DNA of 64,000 nt from Hydrangea macrophylla (lineage: Eukaryota > Streptophyta > Magnoliopsida > Cornales > Hydrangeaceae): the NCBI GenBank assembly GCA_033977485.1, contig CM066989.1, positions 35,590,595 through 35,654,594 of the forward strand, written 5' to 3'. The notes beneath the pieces are model-generated. The model did no database searches and had not been told where the DNA came from. It saw only the letters and a list, made by a program, of their open reading frames with translations. Position 1 is the stretch's first letter; every line of letters begins with the position of its first letter. Of this stretch, positions 11,841 to 23,692 are shown in pieces. Both the position numbers and the translations under genes were made by a program.

Positions 11841-14800
11841 TGACATTTCGGCTAGAGAGAGGAGAGAGAAGGGGTTGGTGAATTGGGTTTCTTCCCCATG
11901 TAGAGTGAGAGAGTGCTGTGCAGATTTGGGAGGACAGAGAGTGATGTAGTAGGTGAGAGACTTTGGGATGAGAGAGTGAGAGGCGGGAGAGTCAGAGAGG
12001 GAAACCCAAAATTTGAAAATACCAAGCAATCTCAGCCATCCGTCTTGAGCTTGGACTCAATCCCAACCATCCAATCCTTTATCACTCACATATACTTGTC
12101 AAATCAAGACCTTCCTCCCTTATTATATAGATATATATATATATATGTATGTATATACACAAATAATTAGTGGGTTTAACCCACAAAAGTGAAATCGAAG
12201 AATTGATTGGAGTCAATACATTAGTAAGATTAGTTTGGTTATTTACCAACAACGAAATATTCTAACACATAGTATTTTATAGTTCTTTGCCCAATTCGAA
12301 ATTGAAACGAATACGAATTTACCAAACACTGTTTCACGTCTTCGTTTCCTTTTTGAAATCTGTCATTTTTATCAGACACATTTTTGGTGTTCATTTTGAA
12401 AGATAAAAACAGAATCTGATTTTGTGTTTCAGCAAAACAAAAACTGAAAAACGACAACGTTATCGAGCGCCACCTTACATTTTTTCTTTCTTTGTTCATC
12501 AAGAGAATACGAGGGCTCCTTGGGTATTTCCTCATAAAGGAAAAGAGAGATGACATACTCGTATAGTTTGCCCCTACTCTACGAAGCACAGAAAAGGATA
12601 TGGAACACAGACTCACTCGACCCATTCGAAAGCATGACATAGAAAATTCTGAAAATATTGGATATCGATACAACGTAGACCTAACATGTACTCCCTCCGT
12701 CCCATTTTATGTGTCCATCTTTCCTTTTTGGGATGTCCCAAAATTGTTGTCCACTTTCCTAAATTAGTATGCAAATTTTACTTAGTTTTCCAAACTACCC
12801 TTCCTTGCAATCAACACCAAAACAAAACAAAAAAAGAAAGTACAATGATTATGGGCAATTGTGGAAAGTAGGTGTAGATTCTTTTTGTCCCCTTAAATAG
12901 TTGGGTTCCCCAAGATGGACACATAAAATGGGACAGAGGGAGTAATAAATACACTTCTATACGTGTGATCACGTAGTAAAGTAGTACCTATAATCAAACT
13001 AAGATGACTAATATCTCGAATTCTAAGGAACTAATTGTTTCCAATATCGAAGAGCCTCAGGCGATTTTGGGAAGGCTCGTAATCGGTTCTGTTATTCAAG
13101 TGTTTGGTAGATACCTTCTTATTATCGTGTAGGAGCTGGTGCTAGAGGTAAAGTTACTCTTAAAAATAGGTATTTTTTTTTTGTCAAACCAACATATTGC
13201 TGGTTTTTAGAAAATACGATTGACACTAAACCTGACCGCATTCTCATACAGACAGTTTTGATTTTATAACTAGCTATTCTCGATTTCTAGTAGTCCTTTT
13301 ATAATTTCAAAAACCCTAACTTTTCATAATTATAAATTTCCTAATGAGTTTAAGTAAAAGACCTTGATAATTTTCAACTTTAAAAACTCATAACTTTCAA
13401 TTTCGAAAGATTCAAGAACATTGCATGTTGTAGCCTAAACATATCCAATGTGCCATCTTGTGTCCGAATAACTAGAATTAATAGTAAAAAATGGGTGTCA
13501 GACACATATCCAATGTCTGTGTTTGTGTCAGACACAGATCAAGGTGTCTTTAGCCTTTAGTATGTGTGTTGGACACAATACGTGATCCTTGTAAGCGTGC
13601 ATGTGCTTCGCAGCTCTTTGTCTTTTAGCAGCCAAATTGAGTTTAAATCTCTTGTCATACATTTGTGCTTGTTGGATTTATGTTAAAACATTTATTTAGA
13701 TGTGATTATCTTTGTTCAGTACTTATGAACACAATGGGGAGAAGAAGAACATGGCAGTAACGCAGTTCGAACCGGCTGACGCTAGGCGGTGCTTTCCGTG
13801 TTGGGATGAGCCTTCTTGCAAGGTGTGCATATGTGCATGTGCGCGCACCCACACATGAATTTAATTTTGTACACACAATATAATGTATTCTGGTGAAAAC
13901 TATCAAAGGATGTGGGGCATCATTCACTTCCTAAATATTGCACACACGGTTAATTAAAAACAACTTGTTTTTTTTACTTCAAAACTTTTCTGGAAGATAA
14001 TGCTTTTGACCAGAACACATTTTCCTTAAAATAGCACACAGCTGTGGTTGTGTACTGAAGTGTCAAAAAAAAAAATTCTATCATGAGGCAAATATTTTAA
14101 TGGTTGCGCTGCTGCATAGAGATAGGGTTGTGATTTACTGGTGCTAGATAACTGTTTCAAGTTGTTGCACTTGCAAACATAAAGGTTTTGGTTGGACTAT
14201 TTATTTGGTTTACATAACATGTTTCAGGCTACATTCAAGATCACACTGGAGGTGCCATCCGAACTCATAGCTCTTTCCAATATGCCGATCACTGAAGAAA
14301 AAGTAGATGGAAATTTCAAGACTGTTTATTATCAGGAATCACCAATAATGTCTACTTATTTGGTGGCAGTTGTAGTTGGATTGTTCGATTATGTTGAAGA
14401 TTACACATCTGATGGTACAATTGTTCAACATCATGCATTATATTTCCTAAGTTAGTGATTAGGACAGTTAATTCCTAATTAATATTCTTTCTGTGCAGGG
14501 ATTAAAGTTAGGGTATACTGCCAAGTTGGGAAGGCAAATCAAGGAACTTTTGCTTTACATGTTGCTGTCAAGACGCTTGATCTTTACAAAGAGTATGTGT
14601 TTGCTATCAATAATTTCTTCATTAGTACTAATTATTAGTTGTCTATGAGTTATAAACACCATGACACAAACCGATATATTCAAAGTTTCAATTCGGCTGG
14701 ACATTTTTAATTAGTCTTGTTAGTTTTGAGTAATATTTCCATTTTCTTGCTAGTTTTCCGCCAATATTTTCTCTTCAGGTGCTCTGCTATAACATGTTCT

Positions 14801-17800
14801 GAAATGCATTATTCCGTTTGCTATATGAAGTCCTGCAAGTTCTTTGATAGAAATTATTCTTAATGCACTATCTAATTTAATATAACCCCTCCAGCTACTT
14901 TGCTGTGCCGTACCCACTGCCCAAATTGGATATGATTGCGATCCCTGATTTTGCCGCTGGAGCCATGGAGAACTATGGTCTAGTTACATACCGGGAAACG
15001 GCTTTGCTATATGATGATAAGCACTCTGCTGCTGCCAACAAGCAGAGGGTAATGTGCATATTCTTTTTTCACTTGTTTAGTTGTGCTCCCACGAATTATT
15101 TATGGTTACAATTGGCCTCTGTTTAGGTTGCAACTGTTGTTGCCCATGAACTGGCTCACCAGTGGTTTGGCAATCTTGTAACAATGGAATGGTGGACACA
15201 TCTATGGCTGAATGAGGGATTTGCAACATGGGTAGGTTGCTTTGGCTCTCATGCATATGTACTGCTTATATCAATGTACACTGGCTAATCATAATGATCT
15301 GTTTATGTTCAGGTAAGCTATTTGGCAACTGATAGCTTGTTTCCAGAATGGAAAATTTGGACTCAGTTTCTTGAGGAAAGTACTCAGGGTCTTCGGTTAG
15401 ATGGGCTTGCTGAGTCACATCCAATTGAGGTAAATAGGATGGCCAAATTTAAGATTGTTTCATGTTTCGTGTGCCTGTGGGATTCAGTGAAGTGAAATTT
15501 ATGTAGGATATACTTCTGAGTAATGTATGATACTTAACTTGAAAATATTTTCTCCCCAGGTGGAGGTAAATCATGCATGTGAGATTGATGAGATATTTGA
15601 TGCGATCAGTTATAGAAAAGGTGCATCAGTTATTCGGATGCTGCAAAGCTATCTTGGTCCTGAATGTTTTCAGGTTGGTTCCTTTCATTTGTTACTTATT
15701 ATGCTTCTCTTAAGTTCAATTGTAGCCCTATTCTTATCTGTATGTTTTTCTCGTAAATTGTTTCACTCTAGTTTGAGTCAATTTATATATCACCTATTTC
15801 AGAGGAAAACTAGAAACACTTGAATGGGGGTTTATAATCTAATAATTATGATTATATATATATATATATATATACATACCTATAAGTATATTTAACTATA
15901 CACGTATGATGGATGCATATACACAACTCTTGTTACTGTTGCGGAGTTATATTTCTTGGGGGCACATAGTCACACCGTCTGCCCCCAAGAGATTATTCAG
16001 CCTTGTGACAATATTTGAAGTGATGAATAGCTATATACTAGCAAGCACGAACACTTCAAAAGGGTGCCGAGCTCACACTGAGTGCAGTTGTGGCGAGGAT
16101 GCGTCTGAGTTCTTTTTGGATTTTTGATGAGGCTTGGTGCGTCGGGGATCCTTTGGGGGTGAGACGGGTTTTTTTTTTCGTCACATTCTTTGAAAAAAAA
16201 ATACATTTTACCTCAACTTTTTATTCTATACTTGCTTTGTTTAGTTCTCATTCTATACCATGGAATGAAAAATAGAGATATGTACAGCTATGTTAGTTTC
16301 GTCTTTAAAAGCCTATCTTTGAAATGGAAAACAGTGATGTATAGTTAATACTTTGCGTGAATGAATGAAGGACACAAAACTACTCGGGCTTTGTTAACGT
16401 TTAATATAAATTTGTTTTCTTGTTATTTTCTTGCATTGTATTGCTTTTTAGTAGACTAGTAATTTGTTTTGCTTACTTGCTTTTGTAGCCTGTGTTACTT
16501 GTTAATTTTATTTGCGTCTTAATTACAAAGAACAGAAATGAAAACAAGACAATGCAGTGATAGAATAGTGTATATAGTAATATATAGAAATAGTTTATAC
16601 AAGTACCCCCGCCACTCACGCACACTTGATTTTTAGGAAATTGACGAATCCCTCGCACCCGCGTCCCTGCACACGTGCTTCCTAGGCAATAAATAATTGG
16701 ATCCTTTGGTCAAATTCCTCAAATGTTGATGAAGAGAGAATTTGAATAGACAATAGTGACCTTTTAGTTCTTATGCAGCATGAGAAACAAATAATCTGCA
16801 TGCAGCGCATTGAGATGAAAATATCATAGTATACTAATATTCTGTTTTTCGTGGCCTACGAAGCTTTTAAGTAATAACCACTTTTTTTTTTTTTCCCTCC
16901 AAAATATGATACTACACATTTCTTGTCTTAGATTGAAAATGTAGACGTATTTCTCTTCACTAAAAAGCGCCATCCTCAGTAGGGCCACTTAGAGGTTATA
17001 TACAGAGAGTAGATGAGATAGAGGGCTAGCCTGGATTTTATTTTTCTTATCATCCAATTTTCCTACATTCACCCTCCCTTGCTGATATTTGATAAGCGCA
17101 TCCGTGTAGGTCAATTCCTCAATAGTAGCTGATATTGCTCAAAATCAAATGATGGTAATGTGAAGAAAATAAGAAGTCTACTAAGTATTGCTCATTAGTT
17201 GTGCCTCGTAATAGCACTCGACTCTCCTAATCTAACGTCGCTGTGCATTCTTAAACTCCAAATATCTGACTTTATCATTGATTTTTGTATTTTTCATTTT
17301 TCGTTCTTGGAATTGCTTAGTATTTGGATTTGATAGTTAATTGTGTTATTATATGTGGCTTCTTCTTGTAATTAGAGGGCACTTGCTTCATACATAAAAC
17401 GACATGCTTGCTCAAACGCAAAGACAGAAGACTTATGGGCTGCCCTGGAGGAAGAATCTGGTGAACCTGTGAACACACTGATGGATTCATGGACAAAGCA
17501 AAAGGGGTACCCAGTTGTCTCTGTCAAAGTCAAAGATCAAACATTGGAGTTTGAGCAGGTTTTTTATTGCTGTCTTCTTTCAGCCGTTCATTTGTCGTTC
17601 AAGTGGAATATTTTATGGTGGCCATTTCTTGTAGCAGTACTTTATATTAGGAAAGTTAAAAATATGCTGACAATTTATGTTTATCTTCAAATGACAGTCG
17701 CAGTTCTTGTTGAGTGGTTCCCATGGGGATGCGCAGTGGATTGTACCAATAACATTATGCTGTGGATCATATGATGCTCACCAGAATTTTCTATTGAAAA

Positions 17801-20800
17801 CAAAATGTGAAACGCTCGATATAAAGGAAGCTCTTGGTTGCTCAATTTCCGAAGGCAGCCTTGTGCAGAGAAGCTGTGCTTGGATAAAACTTAATGTGGA
17901 TCAGACAGGCTTTTATAGGGTGAAATATGATGAAGACCTAGTTAGCAGACTCAGAAATGCAATAGAGAGTTCATGCTTGTCCGCAACGGATAGATTTGGT
18001 AATGGAAGATCTTACTTGTACTTTTTTTTTTTCACAATCAAATAGATAATTATTTGTTTAGTTTGAAAGTTTTTTTTTCCTCATAGTACATATATTAGTA
18101 TTGATATGTTTTATATAGAGAGAGAGGAAAATAATCCTTAGAGATGGAGATAGAAACAGTATAGAATGAGAGTTATTTTTTATAGCAGTTAAGAAGCTTG
18201 AGGTTCCATCAACCCTCGACGCATGTCCTTGTGTGCAAAACACCATTCCTACTTAAAAGCATAAGCAAGTAAGACTTTCTTTTATGAAAACCTAACAAAT
18301 TGTATTAGAATGCATCTTTAAAATGAGTTGATAATAAAGATGATAGTGCAATTACAATTGGTGAGAATGGATTCCGACTTGTCATTCCAAATACACCCTA
18401 TTTAACATCAATTTATTCTTTTTGACAGGCATTTTGGATGATGCGTATGCCTTGAGTATGGCTTGCCAGCAGTCTTTGTCATCTTTGCTTACCTTGATGG
18501 GTGCTTACAGGGAGGAACTTGATTATACTGTTCTGTCTAACTTGATAAGTGTAATTATTCTTCTCCATTATATACGAATTTAATTTGCTTCAAGCATGTA
18601 GATCAAAAAAAAAAAAGCATGTTTAATTTTCTTCAAGCATGAGTTTTGGTCCTAATTCTCATTTTTGGGCCCTCACAGATAAGCTACAAAATTGCAAGAA
18701 TTGCAGCAGATGCTGCCCCTGAATTAGTCGGCTACGTGAAGCAATTTTTCATTAGTGTTTTCCAGTATTCTGCCGAGTAAGAGCTTATGAACTGTTGGAC
18801 TATCTAGATCTCGATTCTCGAAGTGTATGGCAATAACCCTATAACACGGTTTAAAGCATTAGATACTAGTTTCACACATGAATTGGTGTCTTGAAATTAT
18901 ATTATCAGGGAACTGTAGGACAGAAACACACACATGCACACACACATGGGCTATTTCTTGCCCATCAGCGGCAGCGGCTTCTTCTTTCATTGTTTTGGGG
19001 ATACTATATTGATATATTCTCCCCTTTGAATGCTTGCTTTATTTTTTTTTTTATAAAAATCATCATCAGACATTTGTTGGTATGGTAGTAATGATCTTAT
19101 TAAATAACCTTGCAATCAATGAGACAAAGGAATTTTCATATTGTTAAAATGAAAATTGTATAGTGGAAGAAATTAGAGTGTTATTAGATAGAATCCTTCT
19201 GTAGTTGACATAAAACATCTTTCTTTAAAATGTTTAAATCTTGCGAGCTTTGTTTTAAAAGTTAAAAATAAAGATGACGTTCAAAAGAGAAGAATGTATT
19301 GTCCAATTCCATTTTGGCATTTTCTTCATGGAAGGTTTGGCCCTACCCTGTCCGTATATTGAATAGACAAATTCAAAATGTACTAAGAGACTTTGCAATT
19401 GACACCCCAAGCTTTAATAGCTAGATCACATTATGTGGCTCCACTACATTCAGCATGTTGTAGTTCAAGATTTTTCACTTTCACATGGTAAACGTATGAT
19501 GTAATTGGTCAGCCTTAAATGGTTAAATGAGTGTGCGTGAGGATCTCATGATATAATCTGTATTCGTTTCTCAAAGAGCGTCCTTTTTCCCAGTAATCTG
19601 TGTTAGTCTTTTCTTTCATTATCATTCTTTTCCTTATATCTTTCAAATTCTTTTGGTGATTTTATGTTTGTGAACAGAAAACTTGGTTGGGATCCTAAAC
19701 AAGGCGAGGGCCATTTAGATTGCATGTTGAGAGGCGAGCTTTTGATGGCCTTGGCTGAGTTTGGACATGAAATCACTTTAGTTGAAGCAAATAGGCGTTT
19801 TCATGCATTCTTGGAAGATAAAAATACCCCCCTTCTCCCTCCTGACATAAGAAAGGTTTGCTAGATATCAATTGAATTCATGTAGTTCTCCATTTGGAGA
19901 TCCCTCAATTCTGCTGAACTTTTCTTCTGCAGGCAGTGTATGTGGCTGTGATGCAAAATGTTAGCACATCAAATAGATCGGATTATGAATCTCTTTTGAG
20001 AATTTACAGAGAGACTGACCTGAGCCAGGAAAAAACACGAATTCTAAGTAATGACATTAATTGGTAGTATTGTGCAAAAAAAAAAAATTACCTATCAGTT
20101 TTTTGTTTTTTTAACTATTGAGTACTATTGTTATATTTGTAGGTTCATTAGCAACTTGTCCAGATCAAGATATCGTTCTTGAAGTTCTCAATTTTCTGTT
20201 GTCTTCTGAGGTATTAATGTATTATAGTTGTTTTAATCAGTGGAGGGTTTTGAAGTGACAAGCAATAATTACTAGAAGCTTGGAGGTGATGAGTATGCTT
20301 CTTTCTTATTTAGGTTCGAAGTCAAGATGCTGTTTATGGACTTGCAGTGGGAAAGGAAGGGCGGGAAACAGCCTGGAGGTGGTTTAAGGTAATCTTCGTC
20401 CAGTATTATTTAATTGAACTTGGACACAGAGATTGTCATGATCTATGTTAAGTTACCAATTACTCTAAAAGCTTTAGCTGTTAGAGAATGGGCCCAACAT
20501 TGTCTATCAAGCTTCAAAACCCTCCTTCACTTGCAACCCTGACTTGCACGTGGAGAGCCAACAAACGGAACTCCATCATAGTGGAGGCAAATAACAAAGT
20601 GTAAATATGCACCCCCAACGCAGGGATGGAGAGTTGAACTGAAGGTCTCCCACACACAAGGCTCTCATACCAAGTTAAGTTACCAACTACTCTAAAAGCT
20701 TAAGCTATTTGAGAATGGGCCAACAATGTATATCAAGCTTTGACAATCTAAATCCTCCCCAAACAGCTTGGAGAGAGTGCTGCGTGTGGTGTGGAAGGAA

Positions 20801-22410
20801 AAGTATTTTTTTTTTTTTTTGCTAGACAGTAATTCAGTTGAATACGTGATGTTTCACACGCATTGTGGAGAAATTAAAATGGACATTTTTAAGGGTCAAT
20901 GTTGCATGGCCTCCTCGTCTTAATAGGTTGAAGCCCATGTCGGACACTCGACACTCGGATGAGGCCTTGAGATATGTGTCCAACACTTGTGGTTGGATAC
21001 GCACCAAGATACATTTTAGCTGCTTGTATAACACCAAATTGAACTCTCTGATTATATTCGTTGGCTACAGAGTTAACGTTAAAGTCTCTGTCACTACATA
21101 AAAACAGTATTTTTCTCTTAGAAATACAAGAAGAATAAAGATTTATGGTTGTGTCCCCATGTTCTTAGTCTTGTGAATTTGGAAAGTCCGACGCTTAGAC
21201 ATGTACGCACTCAACACCCGTGAATTTATTTATTTTTTTTTTGGGGGGGGGGGGGGGGGGGATATATCTTTGTTTTGTGTTTTGTTGGAAGGTTCTATAA
21301 TGTTTTCTCCCAAGAGTCAAAAAGGGCTTCCCCTTAAAACATTTTTTGCCTTCAAACCCTTTTCTCTTCCCGTGAATGTGATGAAAGAATAATGCCAAAC
21401 TTCCCAATTTTGTATCTCAAATGTGGTTTCCGACACCTGTGGCAGTGGGCCTACTTGGTTTTCATTGGAGGATGTTGAAGTGATCCCACCATTATTGAAG
21501 GTGGTCCAACCGCCACGTGTTGGGAACTACATTTGGGATTCAAAATTTGGCATAGCATTACTTGTGATGAAATGATGGTAAAATCATGGAACACCTATTA
21601 ACTTCCTTGTTTCCTATTCAACCAAATATAGTTTAGAAGGAAGGCAAGTTATGTGAGACCATTGTTGTTGAACACCCATGGTGCTACTAGATCATATTTC
21701 ATTTTCTTGTGTGGGTTCAGGGTACTTATCTTGATCCTATATGTCGTAATAAATACCACCAAAGAGAATATATTTACTTCAAGTCTTTTCGTTAGGTAGT
21801 AATAAATACCAAATAAGGTGCACATATTTACTTTCTAGCCTTTTAAATGGGAGTTAATATTTCCTGCAGACTGTAACTTTATCAGAGATTGTCTTTTTCT
21901 GCTTATAGACATGGTTTCCTATATGGGTGCATTCAAAACTGACAGTATATCTGTTATCCTATGTTTTCCTCAATTATTGTGATGCAGGACAACTGGGATC
22001 ACATCTCGAAAACTTGGGGTTCAGGATTCCTATTAACCCGCTTCGTCAGTGCAACTGTTTCTCCGGTTTGTCCTCTCTCTCGATCTCTATCTGTCTCGCG
22101 TCTTTAACTCCCCAAGTTTCCGTTTATGTCCTCTGGCTACTCGGCAAAAATTCTATTTCCTTTTTAAATGGGTGAAATTGAAGGAATATGTGATGTTTTA
22201 TACCTCGCCCATTCGTTTTCTCAGTTCTCTTCTTTAGAGAAGGCAAAGGAGGTCGAGGAGTTCTTTGCAACCCGCTCGAAGCCTGCAATTGCTAGGACCT
22301 TGAAGCAAAGCATCGAGCGGGTTCACATTAATGCCAAGTGGGTACAAAGCGTTCAGAACGAGAAGCATCTGGTGGAGGTTGTACAAGAGTTGGCATACAG
22401 GAAATACTAG
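5402..22410 (+). CDS. APM1: Aminopeptidase M1 (M1-family zinc metallopeptidase), 19 exons, 881 aa
   Basis: This is an aminopeptidase that removes N-terminal residues from peptides; in Arabidopsis the orthologue APM1 is linked to auxin transport and root meristem function. Exons: 5402-5623, 5769-5914, 13720-13822, 14228-14414, 14499-14592, 14895-15048, 15127-15231, 15313-15429, 15560-15673, 17376-17558, 17698-17998, 18429-18550, 18679-18776, 19678-19855, 19933-20047, 20143-20210, 20314-20388, 21988-22065, 22225-22410. All introns are GT-AG, all phases join, and the sum is 2646 nt. The start ([20 protein letters not shown]) matches the family start. Visible sites are the exopeptidase motif GAMEN at residues 273-277, zinc ligands H309, H313 and E332 (HEXXH-X18-E), and a transition-state tyrosine at about Y394 in ISYRKGAS. 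The C-terminal half is the usual helical ERAP1_C-like domain. Length fits the family (about 880 aa). No stops or frameshifts were seen, so the gene looks functional. Intron 2 is 7.8 kb. Confidence 0.96.
5675..5707. repeat. (GT)n microsatellite in intron 1
   Basis: A GT dinucleotide run followed by a T run lies just after the first splice donor. It is likely to be length-variable. Confidence 0.8.
6182..8010 (-). mobile_element. Decayed Helitron with PIF1-like helicase, in intron 2
   Basis: The minus-strand ORF at 8004-7555 encodes the Helitron/PIF1 helicase segment around [12 protein letters not shown], with an upstream LIIWNEIPM (Walker B region) and downstream [17 protein letters not shown]. 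Further left, near 6960-6890, the same strand reads FPIRLA, stop, [12 protein letters not shown], the C-terminal helicase motif. The segment is therefore a broken helicase. The minus-strand 3' end is probably at 6182: AGGCAATAC then CTAG, followed by T, with a weak hairpin just before it. This matches the Helitron end at 36986. The 5' end was not found, and no Rep domain was seen. It lies antisense inside the aminopeptidase intron. Confidence 0.7.
8011..9400. other. AT-rich part of intron 2, no gene seen
   Basis: There are homopolymer A runs at 8162-8181 and 8260-8275. It may include the unlocated 5' part of the Helitron, but no helicase or Rep motif was recognised here. Confidence 0.4.
9400..10960. 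repeat. Degenerate GGTTTT/AAAAGG array in intron 2
   Basis: Phrases such as AAAATGGTTTT, GAAAAAGG and GGTATTTAAAAAGG recur irregularly for about 900 bases, interrupted by the 654-bp element at 9754-10407. The period is not fixed. It looks like an old, slipped, purine-biased tandem array. No coding sequence is present. Confidence 0.6.
9754..10407. mobile_element. Non-autonomous DNA element with 8-bp target duplication
   Basis: It begins CTATGTAGCACGGATAC and ends with the complement of CTATGTAGCACAGACAC. Direct copies of AAAATGGT flank it (9746-9753 and 10408-10415). Repeated GTGTCNGACAC-like motifs lie near the right end. An 8-bp duplication is typical of hAT elements, but the surrounding array itself repeats AAAATGGTTTT, so the duplication is weaker evidence than usual. 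Similar GTGTC...GACAC motifs occur in intron 2 at about 13497-13575 and in intron 17 at about 20935-20985. Confidence 0.6.
11039..11180. repeat. (GA)n microsatellite tracts
   Basis: Two long GA runs lie at 11041-11061 and 11131-11179. Similar tracts lie at 11803-11835. All are in intron 2. Confidence 0.85.
11249..11776. mobile_element. hAT-type MITE with CCTAGGCG-rich ends
   Basis: Terminal repeats are CAATGTTCTAAAAATCG on the left and, read inward from the right, CAGTGTTCTAAAAATCG. An exact 8-bp duplication AAGAATAT flanks them at 11241-11248 and 11777-11784, as expected for hAT elements. The subterminal regions are unusually GC-rich (many CGCCTAGGCG-type palindromes) around an AT-rich middle. 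There is no coding capacity. Confidence 0.85.
12691..12942. mobile_element. Stowaway-type MITE (Tc1/mariner)
   Basis: The left end is CTCCCTCCGTCCCATTTTAT and the right end is its near-complement (ATAAAATGGGACAGAGGGAG). A TA dinucleotide lies on each side (12689-12690, 12943-12944). This is the standard Stowaway structure. It sits inside intron 2. Confidence 0.93.
15674..17375. other. Intron 9 of the aminopeptidase gene
   Basis: The intron is 1.7 kb with a (TA)n tract at about 15850-15874 and a T run near 16883-16895. No mobile element was identified. Confidence 0.6.
20389..21987. other. Intron 17 of the aminopeptidase gene, repeat-bearing
   Basis: The intron is 1.6 kb. An imperfect direct repeat (AAGTTACCAAYTACTCTAAAAGCTT) lies at about 20450-20474 and 20677-20701. 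GTGTCGGACAC-like motifs lie at about 20935-20985. A run of 19 G is at 21243-21261. No coding sequence other than the flanking exons is present. Confidence 0.55.
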
Positions 22411-22472
22411 CTTTGATCTCATAAAGCAGCTGAGCGAGCAACTTCTGCAACAACCCATAGCCAAATCTTCAA

Positions 22473-22508
22473 AATAAAATTGGTATTTTTATGGTTTTAC
22501 CAAATAAA
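22473..22508 (+). terminator. Poly(A) signals of the aminopeptidase gene
   Basis: Two AATAAA hexamers (22473-22478 and 22503-22508) lie 63 and 93 bases after the stop codon, a normal plant 3' UTR distance. Confidence 0.6.
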
Positions 22509-22770
22509 ATATTTTTTGTACCTGTAACCTCTTTTCACATTTGCTTGATGATTGATGGCTTTACATTTCGAGATAATTTTTGTTGAGCTTAGTTAGTGCT
22601 AGAGTCACTTTGCAAATTAAGAGCATGAGCATGTTTTCCTGGACGGGTCGAACTCGGCTACGTTTTTTTCCCCCAATTTGAGGGTAGCGATGTTGCGGCG
22701 TCACATTGTCAGTGGTAGTTTTCAATGGTCATTTCAGATATTCTCACTTTTTAGAGGATAGTGGAACAAC

Positions 22771-22947
22771 AATGCTAGGCATACTCCTTCAACCACATCC
22801 CAAATCACATCATTGCTTTAAATGCATGTATCCTGTGTTGTGTAAGTGGTGCACAGAAAAGTGTGAAAAATTCAAACAATACAGGGTACATGTATTTAAA
22901 GCGTAGGATGTGGTTTGAGGTGTGGTTTGAGGTGTGTGCCTAGCATA
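22771..22947. mobile_element. MITE 4, with AATGCTAGGC ends
   Basis: The inverted ends read AATGCTAGGCATAC on the left and, inward from the right, TATGCTAGGCACAC. A second paired block (CAACCACATCC against GGATGTGGTTTG) lies inside, with GGTTTGAGGTGT repeated near the right end. There is no coding capacity. It lies about 360 bp past the aminopeptidase stop and resembles the ends of MITEs 1 and 2 upstream of the gene. Confidence 0.6.
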
Positions 22948-23689
22948 GTGGAATGCACATAGATCAAGCAGTTTCAACAGTGCCGAATAATTTAACAAAA
23001 AATACTTGGGAGAACCATGAGTTTTTCTGACCCTAAATTTGAAGATTGTTTAAATGTGTAATGATGGAGCCCACTTTTAATGCATTTTGAGTGCCCACTT
23101 TTAATTCGGGTCGTGAATAAATTAATAAAGAGTTTGTATCCAAGCCTCTATAAAATTTTTTTTTATAAAACTTTATAGTTTTAGAAGGCTTGCGAAAAAG
23201 TTCGTAAAAACAAAACTCACAATCAAGCATACATGAGCTCGGCTCGTTTATTAACCAAGCTAAGCTCAAGTTTGGATATCAAGCTCGTTGAATAAACAAA
23301 CCAATCTCAAACATACATAGGCTCGGCTCTATTCGACTCGTATACAACCCTGACCCTAGTTGTAAATTATAACTTATAGTTTAGAAAAATGAAATAAAGT
23401 GTTTGGTGTGGCTTATAGATTCAGTATTTATAGCTTTTTCAAACTTATTTAAGGCTCAAAAGCCAAAGCCAAAGCCAACTAATTTGAAGCTGGGTTGGAG
23501 ATGCTTTCTAACTTGTAGCTTATTTCGTCGATTAACGAAGCTTTTATTGACAATCACCTTCCTATTGCAATTATTCTCAATTGAATCAAATCCTTCACTT
23601 GCTTAAAACACCACTATAACTTAAAGATATTTTGAAAATTATATAACAAATAAGTTATTTGACAGCTTATGTTACCAAACAACACAAAC
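22948..23689. other. Intergenic segment, no gene seen
   Basis: It is AT-rich with no coding signal. From about 23340 a GTGTTTGGTGTGGCTTATA motif suggests the end of another decayed element, but no partner end is clear. Confidence 0.4.
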
Positions 23690-23692
23690 TTA

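Noticed and set aside
12239..12673. 144-codon minus-strand ORF in intron 2
   Set aside because: No motif and no codon-like pattern; lies between repeats in an intron.
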